Of a stretch of 64,000 bases of DNA, positions 44,204-52,471 are shown piece after piece; the first letter of the stretch is position 1; the number at the start of each line of letters is the position of its first letter. A program made the translations under genes and the position numbers. Location: assembly GCF_046530675.1 (NCBI RefSeq), contig NZ_CP172558.1, forward strand, positions 1,488,001-1,552,000, given 5' to 3'. The DNA comes from Chitinibacter sp046530675. Lineage in GTDB: Bacteria; Pseudomonadota; Gammaproteobacteria; Burkholderiales; Chitinibacteraceae. The notes under the pieces were generated by a model that saw nothing but the letters and a program-made list of their open reading frames with translations, was not told the origin of the DNA and searched no databases.

Positions 44204-44673
44204 TCTTTCTCGCTCAGATAGGGATCATCATAACCCAAAGACATGACAATTTGCGTTTCTAAGCTTTCCATTGTCTCGGCTTCGTCGTCTTCAATATGGT
44301 CGAAACCCTGCAAATGCAGCGCGCCATGAACGACCAGATGGCAATAATGTGCCAGCAGTGGTTTACCCTGTTCCAGCGCCTCGCGCTCGATCACGCTGCC
44401 GCAAAAAACCAGATCACCCATCAGCGGCAGGCCATCGATCTGTGGCATATCTTCGTCGTAGGTAAACGTCAGCACATTGGTCGCGTAGTCTTTCTGGCGA
44501 AATTCGCGATTGAGCGTCTGGCCTTCCTCGGCATCGACAAAGCGCAATGTAATTTGCGCCATTTCCACCTGTGCGCCGAGTGCCGCGCGTAGCCATTCTT
44601 TGAGTAGTTTTTTGCGCGGAATGGGGCTGAGGGCGCTTTCGTTCTGGATACTGATTTCGATGTTCTTGGACAT
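44200..44673 (-). CDS. ybeY: Endoribonuclease YbeY (16S rRNA maturation)
   Basis: Metal-dependent RNase for 16S 3'-end maturation and ribosome quality control. The zinc motif HxxxHxxxxxH is present as HGALHLQGFDH (about residues 116-126). The NREFRQKDYATNVLTF segment is also typical. It has 157 residues. Its usual partner phoH is upstream, with the DUF5329 gene between them. Confidence 0.95.
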   Translation of the reverse strand: MSKNIEISIQNESALSPIPRKKLLKEWLRAALGAQVEMAQITLRFVDAEEGQTLNREFRQKDYATNVLTFTYDEDMPQIDGLPLMGDLVFCGSVIEREALEQGKPLLAHYCHLVVHGALHLQGFDHIEDDEAETMESLETQIVMSLGYDDPYLSEKE

Positions 44674-44694
44674 AAATGGCTTGTGTGTGATGAC

Positions 44695-45078
44695 TCAGGA
44701 TTTCTTTTCTGCGCGCAGGCGCTTTAACTCGGTGTTTAACCAGTTTTTGGCGCTTTGCTCGGCCGTTTTCGGGCATTGCACGGTATAGGGCTTGCCGGTG
44801 AGGTAGCTTTTGCTGGCGACTTCGTTGACGAAATCTTCGCTGCTGCTGATTTTGCTTTTCGCCTTGCCGTATTTCATGCCCAGATGCTCTTGTGCTTCTT
44901 TGGCGCTATAGCTTGTTCCGCTGCGAATAAATGTGCATTGCGATTGGCCAACAAAATTCAATAATTGCTGCACTTCGGCGTCGGCTTGCGGCGTGATGGC
45001 CTGCGCGGGTAGAGCGCAGATCAGTAATAGTCCGGGCAGCGCGCTGGCGAGCAGGCCAGGCAGAGTCAATTTCGGCAT
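44695..45078 (-). CDS. DUF5329 family exported protein
   Basis: A 127-residue protein with a signal peptide (cut near PAQA-ITPQ). The mature part resembles YfeK/DUF5329: EVQQLLNFVGQSQCTFIRSGTSY, EAQEHLGMKYGKAKSKI and the second cysteine in YTVQCP, so a periplasmic disulphide is likely. It lies 2 bp from phoH and 21 bp from ybeY and is therefore an extra member of this operon. Its role is unknown. Confidence 0.85.
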   Translation of the reverse strand: MPKLTLPGLLASALPGLLLICALPAQAITPQADAEVQQLLNFVGQSQCTFIRSGTSYSAKEAQEHLGMKYGKAKSKISSSEDFVNEVASKSYLTGKPYTVQCPKTAEQSAKNWLNTELKRLRAEKKS

Positions 45079-45080
45079 GC

Positions 45081-46100
45081 TTATTCCTTTTTTAGCGCCT
45101 GCTCGCGCTCTGCTTCCTGCCGTGCTTTGCGGGCTGCGGCTTCTTCATCGCGTTTTTTGGTCGCTTTTTCGTAGGCGTTGACGATTTTTTGCACTAGCGG
45201 GTGACGCACGACGTCTTCACTGGTGAAATGATGAATCCCAATCCCGCGTACGCCCTGCAGCACTTCTTGTGCATCGACCAGACCCGACTTCATGTGCTTG
45301 GGCAAATCGACCTGAGTCGGATCGCCGGTGATCACCGCTTTGCTGCCAAAACCGATCCGCGTCAAAAACATTTTCATCTGTTCGGGCGTGCTGTTTTGCG
45401 CCTCGTCCAGAATAATAAAGCTGTGGTTCAGCGTACGGCCACGCATAAAGGCCAGCGGTGCGATTTCGATAATGCCTTTCTCAAACAAGCGCGTGACATG
45501 ATCAAAACCGAGCAAGTCATACAGCGCGTCGTACAGCGGGCGCAGGTAGGGGTCGACCTTTTGCGTTAAATCGCCGGGCAAAAAGCCGAGCTTCTCACCT
45601 GCTTCCACTGCAGGGCGAACCAGAATCAATCTTTTGACGGTATCTCGCTCTAAGGCATCAACGGCGCTGGCTACAGCCAGATACGTCTTACCGGTACCCG
45701 CTGGGCCGATGCCGAAAGTGATGTCGTTATCTTGAATTGCTTTCAGATAAACATTCTGCCCAGGTGTGCGGCCACGCAAATCGGCACGGCGCGTGCGCAG
45801 TACCGGCGTATCGACATCAGATTGCGCTTCTTCTGGGCCGCGAATAATTTCAATTAGGCCGAGCTGAATATCGTCAACTTCCAGCTCTTTGCGCACCGCT
45901 TCGTTGTAAAAGTATTCGAGCGCATCGAGCGCCTGATTGACGACCTTTGTGCGGCCAGCGACTTTGAAATGCTCGTTACGGCGCGAAATCGTTACATCAA
46001 GCGCGTTTTCGATTTGTTTCAGATTCTCGTCGAGCGGCCCGCACAGATTGGCAAGGCGGGTGTTGTCGATGGGGGTGAAGGCGAGGGTATCGGTATGCAA
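45081..46100 (-). CDS. ybeZ: PhoH-like ATPase
   Basis: A 339-residue protein with an N-terminal KH-like segment and a PhoH ATPase domain: Walker A GPAGTGKTYLAVA (about 141-153), Walker B ILDEAQN and VITGDPTQVDLP. The C-terminal tail is a long charged helix (KKRDEEAAARKARQEAERE). PhoH/YbeZ proteins work with YbeY in rRNA handling. In most relatives miaB directly precedes it; here a toxin-antitoxin pair lies between. Confidence 0.94.
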   Translation of the reverse strand: MHTDTLAFTPIDNTRLANLCGPLDENLKQIENALDVTISRRNEHFKVAGRTKVVNQALDALEYFYNEAVRKELEVDDIQLGLIEIIRGPEEAQSDVDTPVLRTRRADLRGRTPGQNVYLKAIQDNDITFGIGPAGTGKTYLAVASAVDALERDTVKRLILVRPAVEAGEKLGFLPGDLTQKVDPYLRPLYDALYDLLGFDHVTRLFEKGIIEIAPLAFMRGRTLNHSFIILDEAQNSTPEQMKMFLTRIGFGSKAVITGDPTQVDLPKHMKSGLVDAQEVLQGVRGIGIHHFTSEDVVRHPLVQKIVNAYEKATKKRDEEAAARKARQEAEREQALKKE

Positions 46101-46133
46101 GGTATTTCCTGTTTCGGTTTGCAGGCTATACCC
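46101..46133 (-). repeat. Short 33-bp variant of the GGGTATA element
   Basis: On the - strand it begins GGGTATAGCCTGC and ends GGAAATACC, just before the phoH start. The ends match the 48-bp family but the middle is about 15 bp shorter. Confidence 0.4.
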
Positions 46134-46143
46134 TGCAATGTGC

Positions 46144-46398
46144 TTAATAATGATAACGGCACTGCAAGATAATCAGCGTTTCGTTTTCGACGGTGTAAAC
46201 CAGTCTGTGCTCATCGCTGATTCGTCGCGACCAGTAACCGGCCAGATTGTGTCGCAGCGCTTCGGGTTTGCCGATGCCATGAAATGGTTCACGCTGTATT
46301 TCTTTGATGAGCTGATTGATGCGTTTGAGCAAGGTTTTGTCGTTTTGCTGAAACCACAAATAGTCTTCCCAGCCGGTGCTCATGAACTTGATTTGCAT
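46144..46398 (-). CDS. yoeB: mRNA interferase toxin YoeB
   Basis: Ribosome-dependent RNase of the RelE superfamily. With the ATG at 46398 the protein has 84 residues, exactly the length of E. coli YoeB. The catalytic residues fall at the same numbers: Glu46 (GKPEALRH), Arg65 (DEHRLVY) and His83 in the C-terminal CRYHY. The start lies 10 bp after the antitoxin stop. The toxin appears intact. Confidence 0.95.
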   Translation of the reverse strand: MQIKFMSTGWEDYLWFQQNDKTLLKRINQLIKEIQREPFHGIGKPEALRHNLAGYWSRRISDEHRLVYTVENETLIILQCRYHY

Positions 46399-46408
46399 CA
46401 GTGGCTCT

Positions 46409-46666
46409 TTAATCGGCGTCAATCAGTTCGTGAATTTCACCTGCACCTTGGCGGTGTTCGGCAATGGCCTGCAACAAGCGCTGTGCATTGGCGGGGGAGC
46501 GTAAGAGGTGGGCGGTTTCTTCGATGGCATTGTATTCGGTCAGCGACATCAGCACCGCAGGCTCACCCGTCTGGCGCGTAATCAAAATCGGTGAACGATC
46601 TTCGTTCACCTTATTGAGTACGTCGGCCAAATGCTGACGGGTGTAGCTGTAAGTCATTGCTTCCAT
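46409..46666 (-). CDS. yefM: Antitoxin YefM
   Basis: An 85-residue Phd/YefM antitoxin. The N-terminal DNA-binding fold (YSYTRQHLADVLNKV, then SPILITRQTGEPAVLMSLTEYNAI in two parts) is followed by the toxin-binding helix ETAHLLRSPANAQRLL. Together with YoeB it binds its own promoter, where a TGTACA core is visible 24 bp upstream. GGAG precedes the ATG. A second in-frame ATG three codons later is also possible. Confidence 0.94.
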   Translation of the reverse strand: MEAMTYSYTRQHLADVLNKVNEDRSPILITRQTGEPAVLMSLTEYNAIEETAHLLRSPANAQRLLQAIAEHRQGAGEIHELIDAD

Positions 46667-46689
46667 GGCGAATCTCCATTGTTTTGAAG

Positions 46690-46697
46690 TTGTACAA
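46690..46697. promoter_or_regulatory. YefM-YoeB operator core
   Basis: TTGTACAA, containing the TGTACA core known from E. coli yefM autoregulation, overlaps a TAGTAT -10-like box on the - strand, directly upstream of yefM. Confidence 0.65.
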
Positions 46698-46735
46698 ATA
46701 CTAGCACAATGAAGATTCGTAAAGCAAGGTAGGTC

Positions 46736-48070
46736 TTATTCGTCCACAATCACCAGCTCACCGCCAAGTGTATGCGGGAACACTTTGGTGATCCGCACAT
46801 TGACCATTTGATTGATCAGGCGCGGGTTGCCGGGGAAGTTGACGATGCGGTTATTGTCGGTACGGCCAGCCAGCTCGTTGCTGTCTTTTTTCGAGATTTT
46901 CTCGACGATCACACGCTGTACTGTGCCGAGCATTTCCTGATTAATTTCAGACGCAAACTCTTCAATCCGCGCTTGTAGGCGTTTCAGGCGCGCCAATTTG
47001 ACTTCTTCCGGCACATCGTCGCCCAAATCGGCGGCGGGCGTACCTGGGCGGCGGCTGTAAACAAAGCTAAAGCTCGCGTCAAAGCGCACGTCTTCGATCA
47101 GCTTCATCGTGCGCTCGAAGTCTTCTTCGGTTTCGCCGGGGAAACCGACGATAAAGTCGCTCGACATGCAAATATCAGGGCGCGCTTCGCGCAGTTTGCG
47201 GATCAGTGATTTGTATTCCAGCGTCGTATAGCCGCGCTTCATATTCACCAAAACGCGATCCGAGCCGGCTTGCACTGGCAAGTGCAAGTGCGATACCAAT
47301 TTCGGCAAGTTTTTGTAGCAATCGATAATGCGCTGCGTCATCTCTTTCGGATGGCTGGTCGTAAAGCGCATGCGCTCCAGACCCGGGATTTCGTGCACGT
47401 ACTCGAGCAGCGTGGCGAAGTCGGCAATTTCGCCGTCTTCCATCTTACCGCGGTAGGCGTTGACGTTCTGACCGAGCAAATGGATTTCCTTGATGCCTTG
47501 TTGCGCCAAGTTCGCCACTTCAACCAGTACGTCGTCAAACGGGCGCGATACTTCTTCGCCGCGGGTGTACGGCACGACGCAGAAAGAGCAGTATTTCGAG
47601 CAACCTTCCATAATCGACACAAAAGCCGATCCGCCTTCAACGCGCGCCGGTGGCATGTGATCGAATTTTTCGATTTCCGGGAAAGAAATATCCACTTGCG
47701 AAATGCCAGTTTTGCGCTTTTCAGCAATCAATTCGGGCAAGCGGTGCAAAGTTTGCGGGCCAAACACAATGTCGACATACGGTGCGCGTTTGACAATCGT
47801 CTCGCCTTCCTGCGAGGCCACACAGCCGCCTACGCCAATGACGATATTCGGGTTGGCGTTTTTGAGTTCTTTAATGCGACCCAGATCGGAGAACACTTTT
47901 TCCTGCGCTTTTTCGCGCACGCTGCAGGTGTTAAACAAAATCACATCAGCTTCTTCAACATTATCGGTGCGGCTCAAGCCTTCGGACGCGTGCAATACAT
48001 CGACCATTTTGTCCGAGTCGTACTCGTTCATCTGGCAGCCAAAGGTCTTGATAAATACTTTCTTGCTCAT
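46736..48070 (-). CDS. miaB: tRNA-2-methylthio-N6-dimethylallyladenosine synthase MiaB
   Basis: Radical-SAM methylthiotransferase acting on A37 of tRNAs. The UPF0004 domain carries three cluster cysteines (TFGCQMNEYDSDKM, FNTCSVREKA, GVGGCVASQEG). The radical-SAM motif is CSKYCSFC (about residues 155-162), and a TRAM domain closes the protein. It has 444 residues. The 5' end, including the ribosome-site region, has a degenerate duplicate just upstream. Confidence 0.97.
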   Translation of the reverse strand: MSKKVFIKTFGCQMNEYDSDKMVDVLHASEGLSRTDNVEEADVILFNTCSVREKAQEKVFSDLGRIKELKNANPNIVIGVGGCVASQEGETIVKRAPYVDIVFGPQTLHRLPELIAEKRKTGISQVDISFPEIEKFDHMPPARVEGGSAFVSIMEGCSKYCSFCVVPYTRGEEVSRPFDDVLVEVANLAQQGIKEIHLLGQNVNAYRGKMEDGEIADFATLLEYVHEIPGLERMRFTTSHPKEMTQRIIDCYKNLPKLVSHLHLPVQAGSDRVLVNMKRGYTTLEYKSLIRKLREARPDICMSSDFIVGFPGETEEDFERTMKLIEDVRFDASFSFVYSRRPGTPAADLGDDVPEEVKLARLKRLQARIEEFASEINQEMLGTVQRVIVEKISKKDSNELAGRTDNNRIVNFPGNPRLINQMVNVRITKVFPHTLGGELVIVDE

Positions 48071-48177
48071 TGGGTCACATCTTTCTTCAAATACTTATAA
48101 AAGGCTGCAGGCAGTACAAAATTGCTTAAATACTTTCCTGCATATCGGGTCACATCTGTTCTTGAAAAACTAAAAGG
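48053..48177. repeat. Imperfect ~50-bp direct repeat at the miaB start
   Basis: 48053-48104 and 48128-48177 are about 75 bp apart and share AAATACTTTC, GGGTCACATCT and the AAAAGG end, with substitutions. The first copy contains the miaB start and leader; the second is a decayed copy whose ATG is followed by a stop after five codons. Confidence 0.7.
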
Positions 48178-48230
48178 AATATTGCTGCTGCGGGCGGGGC
48201 AATATCTGTTTAACTCGGTAATGTTTGTAT

Positions 48231-48279
48231 GGGTATATTGATGTGGCTCAGTTCTGTATTGGGCTTGCTGTATATACCC
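48231..48279 (+). repeat. Dispersed 49-bp GGGTATA element, copy 5
   Basis: It begins GGGTATATTGATGTGGCTC and ends GTATATACCC, so its ends are mirror images. It abuts the stop codon of the next gene. The first 16 bases equal those of the copy at 63737. Confidence 0.65.
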
Positions 48280-48633
48280 CTATTTCGAATTGTCTATCGC
48301 AATCTGTGCCTTTTCTTCCTGCTCTCTTTGCGCCAGTAGTTTGGCTTCGTCGGCATTGACGACCCAGATGCGCCAGAGATAGCCGGTGTTCGGTTCGGTC
48401 TGATACCAGACTTTGCTATCGCGCGGTAACTGGGCAATCTGTCCGGGCATCAGCAAGGTATTGTTGATGCCACGCACTTGCAAGCCCGGTGCCGCCTGAT
48501 AAACCTTGCCACTGAGTTTGAATTGCGGCGGCTGATAGTTCTCCAGTTCGGCCAGTTTTCCGCTGGGCAGAATGCGGGCAGCGAAACTGCAGCTTGAGAC
48601 ACCAAGAAGTAACAAAAACAGTAACTTGCGCAT
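48280..48633 (-). CDS. Exported protein of unknown function
   Basis: I do not recognise this 117-residue protein. With the ATG at 48633 it begins with a good signal peptide (MRKLLFLLLLGVSSCSFA, cut before ARILP); the Cys might alternatively be lipidated. The mature part contains QVRGINNTLLMPGQIAQLP and VWYQTEPNTGYLWRIWVV, suggesting a small beta-rich domain, and ends in a charged helix (LLAQREQEEKAQIAI). The open frame extends 49 codons upstream, over the tRNA leader, which I reject. It lies between miaB and the tRNA. Confidence 0.7.
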   Translation of the reverse strand: MRKLLFLLLLGVSSCSFAARILPSGKLAELENYQPPQFKLSGKVYQAAPGLQVRGINNTLLMPGQIAQLPRDSKVWYQTEPNTGYLWRIWVVNADEAKLLAQREQEEKAQIAIDNSK

Positions 48634-48747
48634 ACGCGAGTCTCCGGTTAGAGGGGCTAATGGTAACAAGAGCCGCACAGAATTGAAAGAAAAAATACCG
48701 CAGGGCTTGACAGTGATTAATGCCGCCACTATCATGCTGCTTCTCTT

Positions 48748-48824
48748 GGCTATGTAGCTCAGTTGGTTAGAGCACAGCACTCATAATGCTGGGGTCACAG
48801 GTTCGAGTCCCGTCATAGCCACCA
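48748..48824 (+). tRNA. tRNA-Met (CAT), elongator
   Basis: 77 nt including the encoded CCA. The acceptor stem is GGCTATG/CATAGCC, the D-arm AGCTCAGTTGGTTAGAGC, the anticodon CAT in CTCATAA, and the T-arm GGTTCGAGTCC. It is nearly identical to E. coli elongator tRNA-Met rather than initiator tRNA (paired first base). Confidence 0.97.
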
Positions 48825-48854
48825 AATACCATTCTCAGGGTTTCCCAGAGAATA

Positions 48855-48897
48855 CCTAAAGCCCCGTAAATCTTAGGATTGCGGGGCTTTTTGTTTT
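48855..48897 (+). terminator. Intrinsic terminator after tRNA-Met
   Basis: AAAGCCCCG pairs with CGGGGCTTT around a loop with an inner CTAA/TTAG pair, then TTGTTTTT. A smaller perfect hairpin (ATTCTC..GAGAAT, 48831-48853) lies between it and the tRNA and may guide 3' processing. The stretch 48898-49057 shows no gene. Confidence 0.85.
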
Positions 48898-49057
48898 TGC
48901 CGCTATTCCTCATGCTAGCAACAAAACCTGCCCCCATTTCTACCCCCGCACTGTTTTTATTCAACAGCAAACCAGTATAAGTCGAGATTGTCCGGCTGCC
49001 GTGATTCAGATTTTCAATCTGATTGCCACGAGGCGTGTTTCGTATGCAGGGTATTTT

Positions 49058-50227
49058 CTATATCTCCGGATACAAATATAAGCTGCGTGTATCGGCGCGG
49101 CTTTTTCTATCGGGTAGGCTGGTTTTTAAGCGTGCGATTGCCTGCTGCGCGGTGACGCGATAAGTCGTGAGTTTGCCGCCCATGATCGAGAGCACGCGTG
49201 GTGATGTGTTGTGATCGAGGTCGAAAATCACGTCGCGCGGGCGAGAAAAGGCATTTTGGTTACTGCGCGGCAAGACGCGCAATCCGGCAAAGCTGCGCAC
49301 CTGGCTAGTTGGAATTTCGAGCAGAGGGAAGTAATGCCGGATGACATTGAGTAAATAATCTCGCTCATCATCGCTGCATTGTGTTTGGGCTGGCGCTCCG
49401 TGGTAGGTGCGTTCGGTGGTGCCGACCAGCAGCTGATTTTGCCACGGCAGAATAAATACAGCGCGCTGGTCTTGCGGCGCTTCAACATAAAAATATTGCG
49501 TAATTAAAGGCGGCAAGAGCAGGTGGCTGCCTTGAATCAGTTCAACCTCAGGCAAGGTCATTGTGGGCGAGATTTTGGCGAGTACTTCGTGCGCCCAAGG
49601 GCCGGCGCAATTGACGAGTACGCTGCAAGTGGCTGATTCTTGCCGCCCCATGATGGTGTAATTGACCTCGCAAGCGGTTGGGCTCCTGCTTGCGTTAATG
49701 AATTTCGCCGGTATGCACACTTCAGCACCCAGTGATTGGGCTGAATTGAGCACCGCGCGCGTGAGCGCGGCATCATCGGTTTGTGCCTCTTGATAACGGA
49801 AAACGGCTTTCAGATTTTCCTGTTTGAGCCCCGTTAAATCACGCCATGTGCTTTTGGCGAGTTGGCTGAATAAGGCGTTTTGATTGCAGCCCGCGAGCAG
49901 CGCGTACAGGCTTAATCCCGCCCGAATCGTCAGCGGGCTGCGGCTGGCTTGCTCATAAACTGGAATATGCAAGGTTTGCAGTTTGACTAAGTCGGGGGCC
50001 AATTTAAGCAAGAGCGCGCGTTCTTGCAGGCATTCGCGGACGAGGCCAAATTGCGCGCTTTCTAAATAGCGCAGCCCGCCGTGGATCAGCTTGGATGATT
50101 TGCTCGATGTACCTGCCGCAGCCGCAGTTTGCTCGAGTAACAGAACGGAATAGCCCGCAGCCGCCGCAGCTTGCGCCACCCCTGCGCCCTGTATACCTGC
50201 GCCGATGATGATTAAGTCGTATTTCAT
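49058..50227 (-). CDS. FAD-dependent glycerol-3-phosphate dehydrogenase-like oxidoreductase, short form
   Basis: A 389-residue DAO-fold flavoprotein. The FAD site is IIIGAGIQGAGVAQAAAAAG (residues 5-24), and GTSSKSSKLIHGGLRYLE is the diagnostic GlpD segment. VLVNCAGPWAHEVL and MGGKLTTYR, both typical of GlpD, are also present. It ends soon after the last motif and lacks the ~110-residue C-terminal helical domain of GlpD, so it may be a distinct short clade or a truncated enzyme. No glp genes are nearby. Confidence 0.85.
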   Translation of the reverse strand: MKYDLIIIGAGIQGAGVAQAAAAAGYSVLLLEQTAAAAGTSSKSSKLIHGGLRYLESAQFGLVRECLQERALLLKLAPDLVKLQTLHIPVYEQASRSPLTIRAGLSLYALLAGCNQNALFSQLAKSTWRDLTGLKQENLKAVFRYQEAQTDDAALTRAVLNSAQSLGAEVCIPAKFINASRSPTACEVNYTIMGRQESATCSVLVNCAGPWAHEVLAKISPTMTLPEVELIQGSHLLLPPLITQYFYVEAPQDQRAVFILPWQNQLLVGTTERTYHGAPAQTQCSDDERDYLLNVIRHYFPLLEIPTSQVRSFAGLRVLPRSNQNAFSRPRDVIFDLDHNTSPRVLSIMGGKLTTYRVTAQQAIARLKTSLPDRKSRADTRSLYLYPEI

Positions 50228-50262
50228 GGCTGGGCTCTAGGGCTGTTGACGTTTGGTTTACG

Positions 50263-50293
50263 ATCCCGCTAATGCAAATTAGCGGGATTTTTG
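50263..50293. terminator. Terminator-like hairpin between divergent genes
   Basis: ATCCCGCTAAT pairs perfectly with ATTAGCGGGAT around GCAA, followed by TTTTT. No + strand gene ends just upstream, so it may be a relic or block antisense reading. The rest of 50228-50490 holds the divergent promoters; no gene seen. Confidence 0.5.
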
Positions 50294-50490
50294 CATTTTT
50301 ACTATTCAATTTCCCTGCTCGGGCAAAATGCTTGCCACTTGCTGTCGATGATTTGTGAGATGGTCTGAATCAGGGATGACGACTTGGATTGGGATTGCCT
50401 TTGGTCGCGTGAATACCGTGTTTAGTATTGAGACCCTTACAGCCAGGGTGTAAGGTCGGCAGAAGCAAGCCCCTTTTGCGGGAGGTCAAT

Positions 50491-51450
50491 ATGTCGAGAT
50501 GTCAGCAAGTCGTCATTGCGCTATTTGGCCTCGGAATATGGTGTTGCAGTGTTTTGCTGCAGGCAGGGTCGACAGTGTGGCCTGGCAAAGTAGGGGTCAG
50601 CGTTTCCAGTCTGGAAAATCCATATTTTGTCGCGCTGGTGCAAGGCGTTCAGCAGAAGGCCAAGCAACTCAACCCTGCGGTCAAGATTTCAGTCACTTCG
50701 TCCGACTATAGCGTGGGCAAGCAAGTGACTCAGTTGCACGGCATGATCAATGCGCAAGTCGATGTGATTCTGCTGGTTGCTTCCGAAGAGCACGCTTTAA
50801 AACCGGTGATCGAAAAAGCACGCAAACAGGGCATTATCGTGATCGGGGTCGATGTCAGGGCAGAAGGGGCGAATCAGACGGTGCTCACTGATAACCGGCT
50901 CGCTGGCGAGCTGGTGTGTGATTATCTGGCCAAGGCGATCAAGGGGCGTGGACGCGCCTTGATTCAAAACGGACCGCAAGTCTCATCGGTGATTGACCGG
51001 GTAGCAGGTTGCAAAGCGGCCTGGGCGCGCTATCCGGCGATTGAGCTGCTGTCAGATCGGGAAAGTGGTGATGCCTCGGTTTGGGGTGGGCATGCGGCTA
51101 TGCAATCGGCAATCAAAAACTATGGCGCGGTTGATGCGGTGTTTGCGATCAATGACCGGCAAGCCTTGGGGGTGCAAAAGGCCTTGCAAAAAGAGGGAAT
51201 GCAAAACACCCGAATCGGTTCGGTCGATGGCTCGCAAATCGTGGTGAAGGCGATTGGCATGGGCTCGCAAATTGTGGCAACCGCCAGTCAGGCGCCTAAA
51301 AGTATGGGTGAGCGTGCCATCGAGGCCGGGCTGGCCTTGCACGCCGGGGGCAAGTCCGAGCCCGAGCTGATCTTGCTCACCCCGACGCTGGTGAGCAAGG
51401 AGAATGCCGCAATTTTCAAGGCGTGGGACGCCGGGCTGATCGGTCAATAA
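50491..51450 (+). CDS. Periplasmic sugar-binding protein (RbsB/LacI-like fold), orphan
   Basis: A 319-residue Peripla_BP_4 protein. I chose the ATG at 50491, with GGGAGGT upstream, which gives a signal peptide ending near LLQAGSTVW. The fold is visible as VGVSVSSLENPYFVALVQGVQQ in the first lobe, VILLVASEEHALKPVIEKA, then IIVIGVDVRAEG, AVFAINDRQALGVQKAL and IGSVDGSQIVVKAI. No permease or ATPase is adjacent; the nearest sugar ABC genes are 10 kb away and have their own binding protein. It might feed a sensor or a distant transporter. Confidence 0.88.
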   Translation: MSRCQQVVIALFGLGIWCCSVLLQAGSTVWPGKVGVSVSSLENPYFVALVQGVQQKAKQLNPAVKISVTSSDYSVGKQVTQLHGMINAQVDVILLVASEEHALKPVIEKARKQGIIVIGVDVRAEGANQTVLTDNRLAGELVCDYLAKAIKGRGRALIQNGPQVSSVIDRVAGCKAAWARYPAIELLSDRESGDASVWGGHAAMQSAIKNYGAVDAVFAINDRQALGVQKALQKEGMQNTRIGSVDGSQIVVKAIGMGSQIVATASQAPKSMGERAIEAGLALHAGGKSEPELILLTPTLVSKENAAIFKAWDAGLIGQ

Positions 51451-51513
51451 TCAGTTGATGCACATACTTTCAATCCGCCGATGTCACCTATGGAGGCGTG
51501 GATTAATTCGCAG

Positions 51514-51585
51514 TTCGTCATTCCGGTGCAGGCCGGAATTCAGAAAAATCAACAAGCTGAACCCGGCTTTCGCCGGAAGAACGAA
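51514..51585. repeat. 72-bp imperfect inverted repeat
   Basis: TTCGTCATTCCGG...CCGGAATTCAG on the left is mirrored by CTGAACCCGGC...GCCGGAAGAACGAA on the right. Each arm is itself a small hairpin. It lies between the sugar-binding protein gene and the convergent regulator gene and may also end transcription. Confidence 0.75.
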
Positions 51586-51636
51586 TAAATCAGCCGCTCC
51601 CTATATCTGGGCGAGTGCTGAAATTTCGGGTAGATT

Positions 51637-52293
51637 TTATTGGGTCAGGCCGTATTTCTGCGCGTAGGCGTATAGCCCCATTCGGTTATGAACCCCCAGC
51701 TTGGCGTAGATCGAGGTCAGATGATTGCGCAAAGTGTGTTCGCTGATGTGGAGTCGTTCGGCGATTTCCAGAGTGCTGACATTTGAACCCAAAGCAATCG
51801 CTGCAATGGTTTGCTTTTCCTTGCGAGTCAGACGAGCGATTTTTTCGTGCTCTGCATTGTTTGCGCCCTTTTCCCGGGCAATTGTCATCAAAATCCGTTC
51901 GGTCGCCGCACGATCAACCCAGTATTCACCCGCATTCACTTTCTGAATGGCTTTGAGCAATACCTCGACCGGTTCGCGCTTGCTAATTGCACCGCAGGCG
52001 CCAGCCAGCACGGCTTTATCCTGTTGATCGGTATCATTCGCTGCTGCAATAACCAGTACCCGCACATTCGCTCCGGATAGCAGTGCTGAAATGGCCTCAA
52101 TGCCATGATCACCATCCAGATCCAGCAAGATGACATAGGTCTGATCGGCATTGATCAACTGCGACACGTGCGCCGGATGGTCGACGCAGGCGATCACTTC
52201 CATCAAGAGCGTCTGCGCGTTAATCAGCGTTTGTAATCCCCAGGCGACCATCGGCAAGTCGCAGATCAAAATGACTTTGATTTTGGTGTCCAT
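51637..52293 (-). CDS. NarL/FixJ-type response regulator, orphan
   Basis: A 218-residue two-domain regulator. The receiver begins IKVILICDLPMVAWGLQTLI, and the likely phosphoacceptor Asp lies in VILLDLDGDHG. The LuxR HTH reads LTRKEKQTIAAIALGSNVS, then AERLHISEHTLRNHLTSIYAKLG. I chose the ATG at 52293; the frame is open 23 codons further. It is divergent from the PilZ-adhesin genes, with the promoter region 52294-52471 between them. No sensor kinase is nearby. Confidence 0.88.
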   Translation of the reverse strand: MDTKIKVILICDLPMVAWGLQTLINAQTLLMEVIACVDHPAHVSQLINADQTYVILLDLDGDHGIEAISALLSGANVRVLVIAAANDTDQQDKAVLAGACGAISKREPVEVLLKAIQKVNAGEYWVDRAATERILMTIAREKGANNAEHEKIARLTRKEKQTIAAIALGSNVSTLEIAERLHISEHTLRNHLTSIYAKLGVHNRMGLYAYAQKYGLTQ

Positions 52294-52471
52294 ATTTTTT
52301 CCAGCATGCGCGGACATATGCGTTGTGTTTGAGCCGTTTATTCCGGCCGTATTCCATACCAAATTAGTTCAAATGTCCTGAATTTGTCATAAAAAATCAA
52401 AGCATTGTCCTAAATAAATAGACCTGTTTTTCCCATTTTTCCCGCTCCTGTTCTGGGCTACGCTACACCCC

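Noticed and set aside
48634..48780. 49-codon N-terminal extension of the exported protein gene at 48280
   Set aside because: The ATG at 48633 gives a proper signal peptide; the extension would run into the tRNA gene.
48767..48970. 67-codon open frame on the - strand across the tRNA
   Set aside because: Its C-terminal end is the reverse of the tRNA-Met gene (GYDGTRTCDPS), a frequent spurious call.
48825..49057. Phage or island attachment site at the tRNA-Met 3' end
   Set aside because: No integrase and no second copy of the tRNA 3' end were found in the window.
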